Assembly (NCBI GenBank): GCA_019916065.1 | Contig: CM034233.1 | Location: 5,214,516 to 5,278,515, forward strand | DNA length: 64,000 bases | From: Vitellaria paradoxa | Taxonomy: Eukaryota > Streptophyta > Magnoliopsida > Ericales > Sapotaceae | Direction: 5' to 3' | Part shown: positions 48,352-59,364 of the stretch, piece by piece | Layout: every line of letters begins with the position of its first letter | Numbering within the stretch: the stretch's first letter is position 1 | Translations under genes and position numbers: made by a program | The notes under the pieces: model-generated | The model's database searches: none | Told to the model about the DNA's origin: nothing | What the model saw: the letters and a program-made list of their open reading frames with translations, nothing else

Positions 48352-48845
48352 AGTTGGTATTTTAACAAAAAAAATAAAATAAAATAAACCTCCAATAACC
48401 TCTATAAATCACTAAAATTCTTTATTACACATTTTCACTTTTACTAATTTAAAAAAATTTCAATATTTCGTTAAAAAAACAAAAATTCTAAAAGAAAATT
48501 AATCGAATGTGTAAATTTTTTTTGACAATCATATTTTTTGAGTCGAAAACTTTCAAACGAGTACCATTGTCGCTATTTTATACAAATTTTTTTGAATCCG
48601 TGAGAAGGGTTTAGAAAACCGTTTTCACGATTTTGGCGCTGTGCATTTCTAAAGCAGAACATTAAGTGTTGATTTTTTGAATTTGTGGGAACGGTTTTGG
48701 GGCAACCATTCCAATAGTTTGCTACCATTCGTCTCAAAAAATGTAATTGGAAAATAAAATACCAAACGTCAAAATTAACTCATAATCACGTTTTATCTCA
48801 ATTTATCTTACTTTTTTATATTTTTTACCACTCCAAACACTACCT
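48352..48845 (+). mobile_element. Family-B element
   Basis: The interior is colinear with 31490-32030 (caatatttcgttaaaaaaac, caaacgagtaccattgtcgc, cactccaaacactacc at the right end). The left end near 48352 (ggtattttaac) is not clearly defined. Non-coding. Confidence 0.75.
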
Positions 48846-49771
48846 TGATAATATTGGCCTACAAATCAATATTTAAATTTTTGCACGGTACTAAAAACCA
48901 CCCATCCATATAGTAGATTTCTATATGCTATTGCACTTGAAATCCTAATATTGTCTCTAAAATAATTAGATGAAGTCTATTTGCACGAAAAACTCTTTCC
49001 ACACACGTAACAGTTGCACTCTTCCAATTCAGTTCGATCCCACTTAAATAATCACATTAAATGGATTCAATGGATTGAATTGGTTAAGACTTCAATATTA
49101 AAGTTTATATATTAATAGTATAAAAATCAAAATAATACTCATACGAAATTAAAATAATAGAAGTTATATGAATATAAACTTATAACAATATTTGTATATT
49201 ATTTTTTATTGGTAGGTATTATTTGTATACTATTATAATATGAAAAAAAAAATTTAATATAAAAAGAATGTGTTTGGTTTAGTGTGATGCGAAACTTAAC
49301 CTGTCTTACATTGAATTTTTAACATTTAGTGCCAATTTGGCATCTTAGTTTTTTACAACTTTTGGTAAATTCAGTAAAATATTGTTTAAATTTGCAAAGT
49401 GCCAAACGGTCTCTTATTCCAAATTCACATCAAATTTTATTATTTAAATCCTAAATAATTTTTATTAAGTGCAGTAGATAATTAAATTATTTGTCCATAA
49501 TTTAGGCTATCTTTAGCTCACTAACTTTCAAAAAAAAAATATATAACTTTTATATATCAATTTTCCCTAATTTTTTTTTACCGAATGCAAAATCAAAATT
49601 TTTTAGCTTTTATTAATTGTTTTTAATATTTTTATTTTTTACAATTTTTTATAATTTATTCTAACTTTTACAAATATTTACTAAATACTTAACAGTCAAT
49701 TAAAATGAAAAGTAACAAAATTATGTACAGAAGTGCTAAATTTTGCTCCTAGTAACGGCCTCTTAATATGC

Positions 49772-49823
49772 GGGCAATGAGCACAATTTTTTTTTTTTTT
49801 AGTAATGGGCAATGAGCACAATT
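49772..49823 (-). mobile_element. Micro-retroposon insertion with 17-bp target duplication
   Basis: The 17-mer gggcaatgagcacaatt lies at 49772-49788 and 49807-49823, with 18 bases between: 12 T and agtaat. Confidence 0.8.
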
Positions 49824-50132
49824 GTGGGATGCAACTGCGCATTTAGATTTCAGTTGGCGGACTTGCACAATTAATGGTTGCGAGGGTCCGTTTGGTAGAT
49901 TAAAAGTAGAGGAAAAAATATAATAAAAGTGATAAGATGTGACATAAAAGTGATAAGTGAAAATTTTTTATTAAGAAAAAGTACAAAAATTAGTTAAACT
50001 TGATGATTTTTGGTAAGATTTAGTGTGACCAAATATCACATGTCATTAAAATGTGAAGAAATCTCAACCGTTCAGTTTTTCACTATAGTATCTGTAGTAG
50101 ATTTTTTCACTGCAACCCCCTTAAACTCGTTC

Positions 50133-50270
50133 GGGTGTATTTGAAGTTGTATAAAATTAGTGTATCGTATTTTGTATAATGAGTGGAGAATTTAAATTTT
50201 ATAATCTCACAATTTGTGTTTGTAAAGATTTGTAGAATTTTGTATTTTTTGTGTAGCTCCAAATGCTACC
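50133..50270 (-). mobile_element. MITE family A, diverged copy 4
   Basis: On the minus strand the order of segments matches copies 1-3 (agctccaaatgc end as minus-strand ggtagcatttggagct start; aattt/aaattctccactcat; acaacttcaaatacacccg end). It is shorter (138 bp) and more diverged; flanks are unclear. Confidence 0.6.
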
Positions 50271-50276
50271 AATATA

Positions 50277-50655
50277 AAAACTTTCAAAAACACTAAAATT
50301 TTTTTAAAAGCCCTAAAATTCTTTATTACATTTTGTACTCTTTGTATTTTGTGAAATTTCTATAAATTTACACATCCCAACTACTCTTTACGAATCTCAA
50401 TAAATTTTTTACAAACTCCAATAATATTTCATAAATTTTAATAACTTTTTTATAGATCGCAAAAATTTTTTAACCACTTTCAATAAATTCCGATATAAAA
50501 CCGTTTAAACGGAACTAAAAAAATTCGTTTGGACGGTTTCTCTGTCCAAAAAGCTACACAAAAGTCAAAATGTTTTAACTATTCATTTCTGTAAAATATG
50601 ATTTGATAACTACGCATCAAAAGTCAAAAAATTTCTCAAACCACGTTTTTCGCAT
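50277..50655. repeat. Family-F repeat, copy 1
   Basis: Shared with 54665-55138: ctttattacattttgtact/cataaaatcttta, tacgaatctcaataaatttt, aattccgatataaa/taatataaatccgtgat, gtttctct(g/c)tcca. The theme (cgtttgga..gattc..atttctgtaaaatatgattt) overlaps with family B, so F may be a relative. Confidence 0.55.
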
Positions 50656-52499
50656 CAAACGAATTCGAAATATAGGAATAATGAAAAATATTTTAATATT
50701 AATATTTTTACCGCCATTTCATATTTAAAAAAAATCTTTATGAATGGTTCTCCAAATGTGTAAAAATAATGCTGTGTCATATTTTATTTAAAATATTTTT
50801 TTTCTAAAAAATTAATATAAAATAAAACTAATAAATTAATCTATAAAAATTAAGACTCCTGTGCAGGAGATTCGGTATTCGGGGGTTCGTCGAGAGTACA
50901 AAAAGAGTTTAAAATAAAATGAGTTGATGTACGAAAATTTAGACTAAATAAAAATTTAAAGATAAAATAGAGTAGATTGAGTTATAAAAATTTAAGTTAA
51001 ACTAAGAGTCGGTTTAAGAAACTGGCTAGTAGCCGGCCTTTTTTTAATTTTAACAGTACTTAGTCAATTTTACCCTATTATATTTTAATTTTCTTTTAAA
51101 TTTTTAAGAATAAAAATATCAAATTAATAAAAATTAAAAATTTATCTAAAAAAAGTCATTTTTTTTCCCAAACAAAAAGTTAGTTAACTTATTTTTAATT
51201 TCCCAAACCGAGCCTAAATTTAAAAAAAAAATTTAAGTCATGCTACCCACGGTACAGCGCAGGGCAGTCTAAAGGATCGTCTGCCCCTGCTTCAGTAGTT
51301 AATGGTAGAATTAATCATAACAGGCTGTTACACCTACTAACTTAAACTTATTTTGAAGTCCGGCCCAGCACCCCTTCAATAAATAATTAATATAATTTAT
51401 GTTATATATTATATAATATATATTTTATTTTTATATATTGTATAATATACAATATTTGTATTCTTGATTAAGTTTATAGACATGCTTAAAATTACGGTGG
51501 TGTTTGGATGATAAAAATAAAAACTCAAAGTAAAAAGTGACACTTAACGAAATTTAATTGAAAAAATTAAAAAATTTTGATAAAAATTAAAATTTTTTTA
51601 TGTTTATTAATAAACCAAACACTCCCTATATGTTTGTCTCAACGTGAGACTTGAAATCTAATAAAGATCTAAAATATTAAGCTGGCTGAGCTTGGCAAAG
51701 TATATACAATTCCAATGCTCGTACATGAGCTCAATCCAAACACAAATTTAATTATCTCTATCTAATTGTTGAGCTAGCTTAAATTTCAACAACAAAAAGG
51801 TCGTTGAGGGAATGAATTGTGACAAAAGCTTTTAAAATCAAAATTATACCTAAAACTAGTAGAGGGTCGTAAAATCAAATTATAAATATTAATAATTTAC
51901 TAACCACATAATGTAATGATAAATTTTGTTCTATATAGTAATTTATTAATCGGGTTAGGTCTATTTAGATCTTAAATTAATTTAATCCAAAATTAAAAAG
52001 ATAAAAAATTAAATTATATTATGGAGACTCAAAATTAGATCAATAATAAAATCAACTTGACCTAACCAAACTAGTTGGATCCGAGTTATTAAAGAAAATT
52101 CTTAAGAAAAATAAAAAATTTAAAAATTAAATGTGTTTTTTATTTTTTTTATTAAGAAAATTTTAAAATATAAAACATATAAAATAAAAAATAAAAAATA
52201 AAAATATAAAACGCACTTAAGGTTTTTTGTTCCCATGTACCATTGCATCAATACGTAATGCATTGAAATTCAACTAAGCTTGAACGCAACGATTTTTGTT
52301 TGTTTGTTGGTTCGTGCGGATTTTCACGTGAACTCGAATTCTCAAGACGCCACCTGAACGTTATGATCTGAGAGGCAGAAATAATAATACGTAGGTACAA
52401 AACTCCATGTGTCAAATCACATTTGACTTTCGAATTCAGATATCGTGGGAAAGCATTTGTTGAGGGTGAGCGACTTTGTCGGCGTTGGGTTTGCTATAA

Positions 52500-54655
52500 A
52501 ATAATAATAATAAGAGTAAATTATACTTATACCCTTACATTTGGATGAATACACGTACACTTTCTAAAATTCTAAAAATTATAAAAAATTTTTTTATTTT
52601 GAAATGTTATTAACTCATACCCCTCTTCATTACTATTACGCTTAATGTTGTTAAATTTTGAATTAAAATGACGAAACTATCCTTGCCAATAGAAGGGGTC
52701 TCGCATGTCTCACCACCTGTACGGACATCTCATTTGGTGAGTCCCACAGTAAAATAAAAATAAAAATAAAATAAAAACAAAAAATAAAAATAAAAATTAA
52801 AACGCATAAAACAAAAATAAAAACAAATGTTTTTAGCTCTTTAATTTTTTAAATCACAAAGAATAAAAATGTTAATTTAATAAAAGTTAAAATGTTAGGT
52901 ATCATTTGATTTATTTTTTTATATTTTGTGTTTTTCCTTTATTTTTATTTTTTATTTTTATTTTACTATGAGACCCACCGAATGAGATTCCTGTGCACGT
53001 GGTGCAGCGTGCAAGACACCTTCCCTGCCAACAAACACATTCGGTGGGTCCCATAGTAAAATGAAAATAAAAAATAAAAACAAAAATAAAATAAAAGCAC
53101 ATAATATAAAAATAGAAAACAAATGTTTTTAGCTCTTTAATTTTTTAAATCATAAAGAATAAAAATGTTAATTTAATAAAAGTTAAAATGTTAGTATCAT
53201 TTGATTTATTTTTTTATTTTTTTGTTTTCTATTTTTTATTTTGAACTCATTTTTTATTTTGTACTTTTGAAAATACTTAGCTACTTGGGTTTCCAAATTT
53301 GTATAGAAAATAGAAAATAAGTTTACACATTAAATAAAAAATGATAAAAAATCATTTTAAGAGTTTTCAACAAAAAAAAAAAGATAAATCTCAAATTAAA
53401 GAAAATAGAGTTTTTTATTTCCTTATTTTTAGATTTTTAACACATAAAATAAAAATAAAAACAAAAAATGGAAAAGTAAACCAAATGTTACCTTAGTTAT
53501 TAAAAAAACAATATTTTTACTTTTCAAACACCAAAAAGATATCTCAAATTTAAATTTTGTAACTTTTTTATCTCAAATTCTTACACAAAGAGTGTAAAAG
53601 TGTGTATATTTAAAATTTTAAATTTTAAGTACATTAAAATTGAAATTTTTCATCAAAAAATTAAAATTTTAATTTCAATATTTATTCTTTAAAATTAATT
53701 TTTTAAAGAATATTATTTTTTATTTTTAAAGAATTTTTAAATTTTTAATATATAATTTTTTTAATTTTTTAGTTTTTTAAATATATAATTTTTAATAAAT
53801 TATTTTTAGAATTTTTGTCATTTTTCTTTAAGTTAAGATTTTGAAATGTTACTAACCCAAACCCCTTTCAAACTTTTTGCTGACGTGGAGGCATTAGATC
53901 GCATGTCAACAGAAGTGAAAATAAGGGAAATAAAAAATAATAAAAGGTAATAAAAATAAAAGTGATAGAAATAGTAATAAATAATAAAAATAATAATAAA
54001 GTAATAATAAAAAAATTTTGTAAACTTTTTGTTATTTTTATTTTATGTGTAAACTTATTTTCTATTTTCTATAACAAATTTGAAAATCCAAGTAGCTAAG
54101 TATTTTCAAAAGTACAAAATAAAAAATGAGTTTAAAATAAAAAATAGAAAACAAAAAAATAAAAAAATAAACCAATTGATACCTAACATTTTAACTTTTA
54201 TTCGATTAACATTTTTATTCTTTATGATTTAAAAAATTAAAACTTAAAAGAGTAAATTTAATTATTTAAAAAATTCCAAAAATTAAAGAGTTAAAAACAT
54301 TTGTTTTTATTTTTATTTTATTTTTATTTTTATTGTGGGACCCATCTAATGAGATGTGTAAAAAAATTAATTAAAAAATTTTAAACTATGCAGACTCAAT
54401 TTTACTGTTGGCAGGGGTAGTTTTGTCATTTTAACCGAATGAAGAATCTCATTTGTGCAGACCCCTTTCTGTTAGCAGAGGTAGTTTGGTCATTTTATTT
54501 CAAAATTTAATAGCGTCAGGCGTAATAGTAACGGATGGGAGTCTGGGTTAGTAACATTTCAAAATAAGGGAAGTTTTTATAATTTTCAAAATTTTAGGGG
54601 GTGTATGTTATCAAAATGTCTAGGAAGTGTAAGTATAATTTATCATAATAATAAA
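52500..54655. mobile_element. Foldback-like element, about 2.1 kb, with very long inverted arms
   Basis: The left arm (52513-53370) reads outward-in as agtaaattatacttatacc, ttattttgaaatgttattaa, ttactattacgcttaatgtt and so on. The right arm (54010-54640) gives the inverse complement of these in reverse order. The flanks are simple (aataataataataag on the left, tcataataataaataa on the right), so a 9-bp target duplication of the taataataa type is possible but not provable. The left arm also holds a direct duplication (52728-52925 and 53035-53225) built around ggtgggtcccatagtaaaat and agctctttaattttttaaat. The longest ORF (52911-53102) runs through poly-Phe/Tyr simple sequence. No transposase is seen. 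It could be a foldback or a Mutator-derived MITE. Confidence 0.75.
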
Positions 54656-54664
54656 TAAATAAAT

Positions 54665-55138
54665 AAATCTAAAAATTTATAAAACCCTATAAAACATTTT
54701 GATCACTTTCTGCATTTCATAAAATCTTTATATATTCTAATAAATTTTTACAAATCTTAATAATTTTTTTGTAAATCTCAATAATTTTTTTTACAAATCT
54801 CAATAAATTTTAGCAAATCTGACATAAATCTGTAAAAATTGACCGAAAAACCAATTCATAGAAATAGATCGAAAAATCATTCTCACAGTTTCTCTCTCCA
54901 ATCTTTTCACACAAAAATCAAAAAGTTTAATAACTTTCAAAAAATTCTAATATAAATCCGTGATAACAGATCTAAAAAATCGTTCCCACAGTTTCTCTCT
55001 CCAAATTTTTATCATAAAAATTCAAAAATTACACCATTCATCTTTATAATAATGTATTTTGGGTTAAAAATACCAAAAATTAAAAGTTATTTCAAATTAC
55101 ATTTTTTTTCTTATTTTTTGTAACTTCTTACGCTACCT
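54665..55138. repeat. Family-F repeat, copy 2
   Basis: It is colinear with 50277-50655, and it contains an internal repeat: acagtttctctctccaa occurs near 54884-54900 and 54985-55001. It abuts the right end of the foldback element. Confidence 0.55.
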
Positions 55139-56994
55139 TAATCATTCATTGCGGTTAGTCTAGGAGAGGAAAGCGAGATTTGAGGAGCCTCAAGTTACTT
55201 TTTAATTTGAAGTTTTTAAAGTTGAATATCAGTCACCGATTAATGTGAAATTAATAAATATATTTTTAAATTAAGTAATCAGATCAAAAATTAATAATTA
55301 AGATTCAGTTTTAGAAATTTAAAATTGAAAAGCAATTACAAACCCTCTTGCACAGAAAGCGTGACATGAGAGGGCGGCCGAAATATGATTTGCTTAATGA
55401 TCAAAGCGTGACTATGAAAGTAATGATAGCATGAGGCGAGCGTCGACCATGAGCCTCAACGGCCTTTTTAATGTTCGATTGATTCGCAGATTCAGCCAAC
55501 GAAAAAATGTAAATTAGATAGATTCAAAATTAATTACATTGTGCAATTATGAATAAAAAAAGAAAAGGAAAACTTTTTTATTAAAAAAAATAAAAAATAA
55601 TTTTTTATTAATTATTATTCATTTTTTATATTCTAGAATTTAATTAAATTAAAATATATAATTGAAAATTATGTTTTTCATTTTTTTATCCATCTCCCAG
55701 AACAAATAGGCTTGTGATGTAGGTCAGCTGATTACACTGAATTTTTTTTATTTATTATAAATAGTTAATTGTACTATTTTATATAATTTCTCTAATTCGC
55801 GCATCGGAATATTAGTACTTCTTCAAAAATTTTTTCAATTTTTATCATTTTTTACTCCTACAAAATTACAAAACTAATCTTGTAGTAGAGGTCAATTAAT
55901 ACAAAACAATCAAATACCATAATTATCCTCTCTTTTTATTTATTATTACAAAACAAATATCTTCCACTTTTTATTTTATTTTTTATAACTCCTCCACTTT
56001 TTATTAATTTCTATGTTAAATTATAATATACTGTCAATTATATTTTCATGAAGTTGTGTGTGAGAACTTTTTTAATAATTTTTTAAATTAACCTTGTAAA
56101 TATATTTTTTAAGTTTATTTTATCAAAAATCAAATAAGAAAATAAATAATTATCGTTTTGTTAATTGATACAAAGTAAGATATCGTAATAGTTTATCAAT
56201 TAATACACTAATAGAAATAACTAAAATAAAGGTAAACTAAATTGAAATTCAAATCCCAACATTCATCTCCAAAATCGGTTACAATTAAATAAAAAATAAC
56301 ATGACACTCTTTAAAACAATTCAATAGTTTTAACAAAAATCTTCTATAAATTACCCAAAAAAAAAAAAAACTTAGGATATATACATCAGCAAATAAAAAA
56401 ATATTTTATGCAATTTGTTGTATATTGTTCTACCAAAAAAGCAATCACATAAAAAAATTAAAAACATTTAAAAGTTGCTCTGCTTTTCTAGGGATTCGAT
56501 AATTTATAATAATATGAGTTTGCTCCATATTGCTTGTACAAAAAAAAATAATAATAATAAAAAACAAAAATTACTCATGTCCAAAAACTCTTCTTCAATG
56601 CAATCCTTTTTAGTAATATTTTGTTTGAGGTTTAATAAACTGAAGATATATATATAGAGGTGAGAGTAAACATAAGATTATGAAAAATATAGTTACATAC
56701 AAGTAAAAAGTGGAGTTACTTAAAAGTGAAAAGTGTAGATTTTAGTTTTATAATAATAAATGAGAAACGATTGTAATTATGGTATTTAAGTTATTTTGTT
56801 TTACTTATTTTTCATTAATTACAAGACTAATTTTGTAATTTTATAAAAAAAATCATAAGAAGTGAGAGAAACTTTTGAAAAAGTGCTAATGTCGTTATTC
56901 TTAATTCGTTCTTATATAATTTTGTTAATTCGTCTATATTATTCACTTGCCATTGTACTGTACCAATTCAAAATCAAAGTTATAGAAATTTTCA
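55139..56994. other. AT-rich intergenic DNA
   Basis: No gene is supported. The part at about 55690-55800 is related to 36750-36860. The ORF at 56475-56657 is a chance frame. Confidence 0.5.
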
Positions 56995-58090
56995 AATTTA
57001 ATTAAATACCCACAAATTTTATTATATTATTATAATTATTCTTAATAATTTTATAATAAAAATATTCCTTTTTTTTTGGTACAATATGTAATTTTCACCA
57101 TACTAACTATAAATACTGGATCCACTCACCTTGGAAAACTTGTGTCCAAATACACCATAAGACCAATAAGAGACCCGAGTGGGTTGTTCACTAATCTATT
57201 GGCTAGTTTGATTACCAATATATATATATATATATATATAATAAAATATAATAATAAGTTTTTCAGTTTACACAGGCACGAATATAGTATTTTATTGAGA
57301 TATTTTTTTATAATTTTTTATTTTTAGTATATTTAGACATGTTATCGGGATTTTGAAGAAAAAATTAAAATTGTAGATAAAATGTTTGAAAATATGAAAA
57401 GCCATAAACAATATACGCTGTGTGGATAACATGTGCAAAATTAATTTAAAATAAAAAATAAATTTTAATTAAAAAAAAGTACACAAAACGTTAGAAAATA
57501 TGAAAAGCTATGAGCAATATATACTGTGTGGATAACATGTGTAAAATTAATTTTAATTAAGAAAAGTACAAAAGCCGAGAGAGAAGAAAAAAAAAAAAAA
57601 GAAAAAAACTAGAGAAGGGTCAAAGAGCGTATGGTTTTTTTTTTTTTTTTTATGATCCGGAATTTAGTTTGGGCAAAGCTCTTTTGACTTACCTCGACTT
57701 GTCAAATTGGGAGGAGCGGTACGATCTAAGACATCCCATCATTTAAGTTGCGATAGTGCACTTGAATCAATTCGAACCCCCACACTTTAATATGTAAACT
57801 TTAGAATGAGTTCGTCTCAACCATCAGGCTAGACCGCCGGGGTCTGGAGAGCGTATGGTTACCGAGCTCAGTTGGGGTTGCGTGGGTTGGTGGGTCTTCT
57901 TGTCCCCACATCTTCTAGAACCTCTCCCAATTCTACAAACATTAATGGGCACACCAACCCATCCACCACAATTACTAGTGCTTATTGTAGTCTCTTCTCA
58001 ACTGCCCCTGTCCGTTCAATTCTTTTCACACTAATAAATTCCATTGACCACTCACTTTGCCTTCCCAATAGGGCAGTGCCGTAGGGTTAG
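56995..58090 (+). repeat. Block paralogous to 36.9-37.6 kb
   Basis: The order of shared landmarks matches 36960-37600 (see that entry). This copy is interrupted by a SINE at 57637-57847, and it contains a tandem duplication (about 57375-57480 and 57486-57570; ctgtgtggataacatgtg occurs in both). The ORFs at 57076-57327 and 57872-58084 are frames through it and have no recognised domain. Confidence 0.75.
57624..57860 (-). mobile_element. tRNA-derived SINE with 13-bp target duplication
   Basis: The duplication agagcgtatggtt lies at 57624-57636 and 57848-57860. The 211-bp body carries the T run at its left. On the minus strand it starts near ccccggcggtctagcctgat (A-box region) and has a B-box-like gggttcgaatt at about 57770. 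The paralogous block at 37450-37480 lacks it. Confidence 0.88.
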
Positions 58091-58142
58091 GTGTGCTACA
58101 GGGGTTGAAGTTGAAAAGGGTATTAACTTTCTTTTAAGATTA

Positions 58143-58527
58143 CGTTTGTTTGTTTTGAGAAATTGGACGATATAATATAAATAATATTATGAGATAATAT
58201 ATAAGGTTTAATATAATATGAGATTAATTTTTTATATAGAATTATTTTTTTAGTATTTGATTAGTAAAATATAAAATGAGATAAAAAATATGATTTGATA
58301 TGAGATATGATAAAAAATATTTTTAAACTTTTAAATTTTAAAGGAAAATAAATAAAAAATAGGGTATAAACATCAATGGCTGGATGCCAAATCCCGCATT
58401 TTGGCGGATTACATTTCGAGGGGATGTTTCTTCCCCCTTCTTCATTGTGGGCATCAAACATGAGATTTTGTGGACCCCACGGATAACCCAAGTCATCCCA
58501 CCTTCACAACCGGCAAACAAACGAGGC
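58143..58527 (+). mobile_element. MITE family C, about 385 bp
   Basis: It starts CGTTTGTTTGTTTTGAG and ends CAAACAAACGAGGCC, giving inverted termini around CGTTTGTTTG. The left half matches the fragment in the LINE at 38572-38838. The minus-strand ORFs at 58261-58520 are inside it. The target duplication is unclear. Confidence 0.65.
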
Positions 58528-58555
58528 CTAAATAATTTAAGGGCCGTGATTTAAT

Positions 58556-58708
58556 TTAGGAGGTGTTTGGTTGATAATAAATTGGTCAAAAAATATAATA
58601 AAAATAGAAATATGTGATATAATGATAATATGAGGAAAAATTTGATTGAAAGAAAATATAAAAATTAGTTAAAGTTTGTGACTTTTGGTGTCACCAAACA
58701 ACGTCTTA
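58556..58708. mobile_element. Tourist-like MITE family E, copy 1
   Basis: The element spans 58559-58705 (147 bp), starts GGAGGTGTTTGGTTG and ends CACCAAACAACGTC, with TTA on both sides. The interior (aaatttgattgaaagaaaat, aaaaattagttaaa) is shared with 59147-59291, 49887-50035 and 61511-61670. Confidence 0.75.
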
Positions 58709-59143
58709 ATTTTTTTAAAATAATTTAATAATTTAAATCATTTAACAGCCTTGATCTTTCAATGACTTAATAGTCTAAATTAAGATCGTTGATATTTTAT
58801 CCTTTAGTCTCTGAAGTATTTTTTACATTTCAATTCTTGTAATCAGGGGTAAGTCGGTTAAAGTTTATAATAGATCAAAACCAATTTAATTTAATTTTTT
58901 CTTGCATAAACTTATGTGTGCCATGATTTAAGTGAATTAGGAAAATTAGAGTGCGTTTTAAATTTCGAAACAATTAAAAAAATTTATTTAGTATAAAAAG
59001 TGGTATGTGATAAATTTTAATTGAAAAAAAAAAGTTAAAATTTTTTATATTTTTTAAAAAAATTCAAAATAATTTAGAACTCTAAATGAAACTATAAATG
59101 TCCTATTAATTAAAAAGAAAGTGTACTTTAAAATTTTATGAAT

Positions 59144-59294
59144 TAATGTTCTGTTTGGTTGGGAAAAATTAGGCAAAAAATATAAAGATTTAATGTAAAT
59201 GTGATATGTGGCGAAATTTGATTGGAAGAAAGTATAAAAAATTAGTTAAAATTGATAAATTTTGATTAATTTTGGTGTGTCAAACAAGGTGTAA
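59144..59294. mobile_element. Tourist-like MITE family E, copy 2
   Basis: The element spans 59147-59291 (145 bp), starts TGTTCTGTTTGGTTGGG and ends GTCAAACAAGGTG, flanked by TAA on both sides. It shares the family E interior. Confidence 0.7.
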
Positions 59295-59364
59295 GTTACA
59301 TATATAACTATAAATTTATTTTTTTCTTGCATATATAAAACCACAAAAGTTGTAATTTATTAGA

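Larger units (their letters stand above)
34857..49445 (+). repeat. Downstream unit of the tandem segmental duplication
   Basis: The unit begins with intron 4-like sequence (cactaattagtaatttccat), then broken exon 5, the first 300 bp of intron 5 (35186-35510), about 9 kb of nested insertions, broken exon 6 (44640-45134), the 3' UTR and downstream DNA to about 49445. Direct head-to-tail order with the upstream unit points to unequal crossing-over or a replication-based duplication. Confidence 0.85.
49446..52499. other. AT-rich intergenic DNA with several MITEs
   Basis: No gene is supported. MITE-like blocks lie at 49887-50035 (gtccgtttggtag start), 50133-50270 (family A, inverted), 50277-50655 (family F) and 51495-51628 (ggtgtttggatg..aaccaaacactccc). 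A GC-richer patch at about 51240-51370 has no recognised similarity. Confidence 0.5.
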
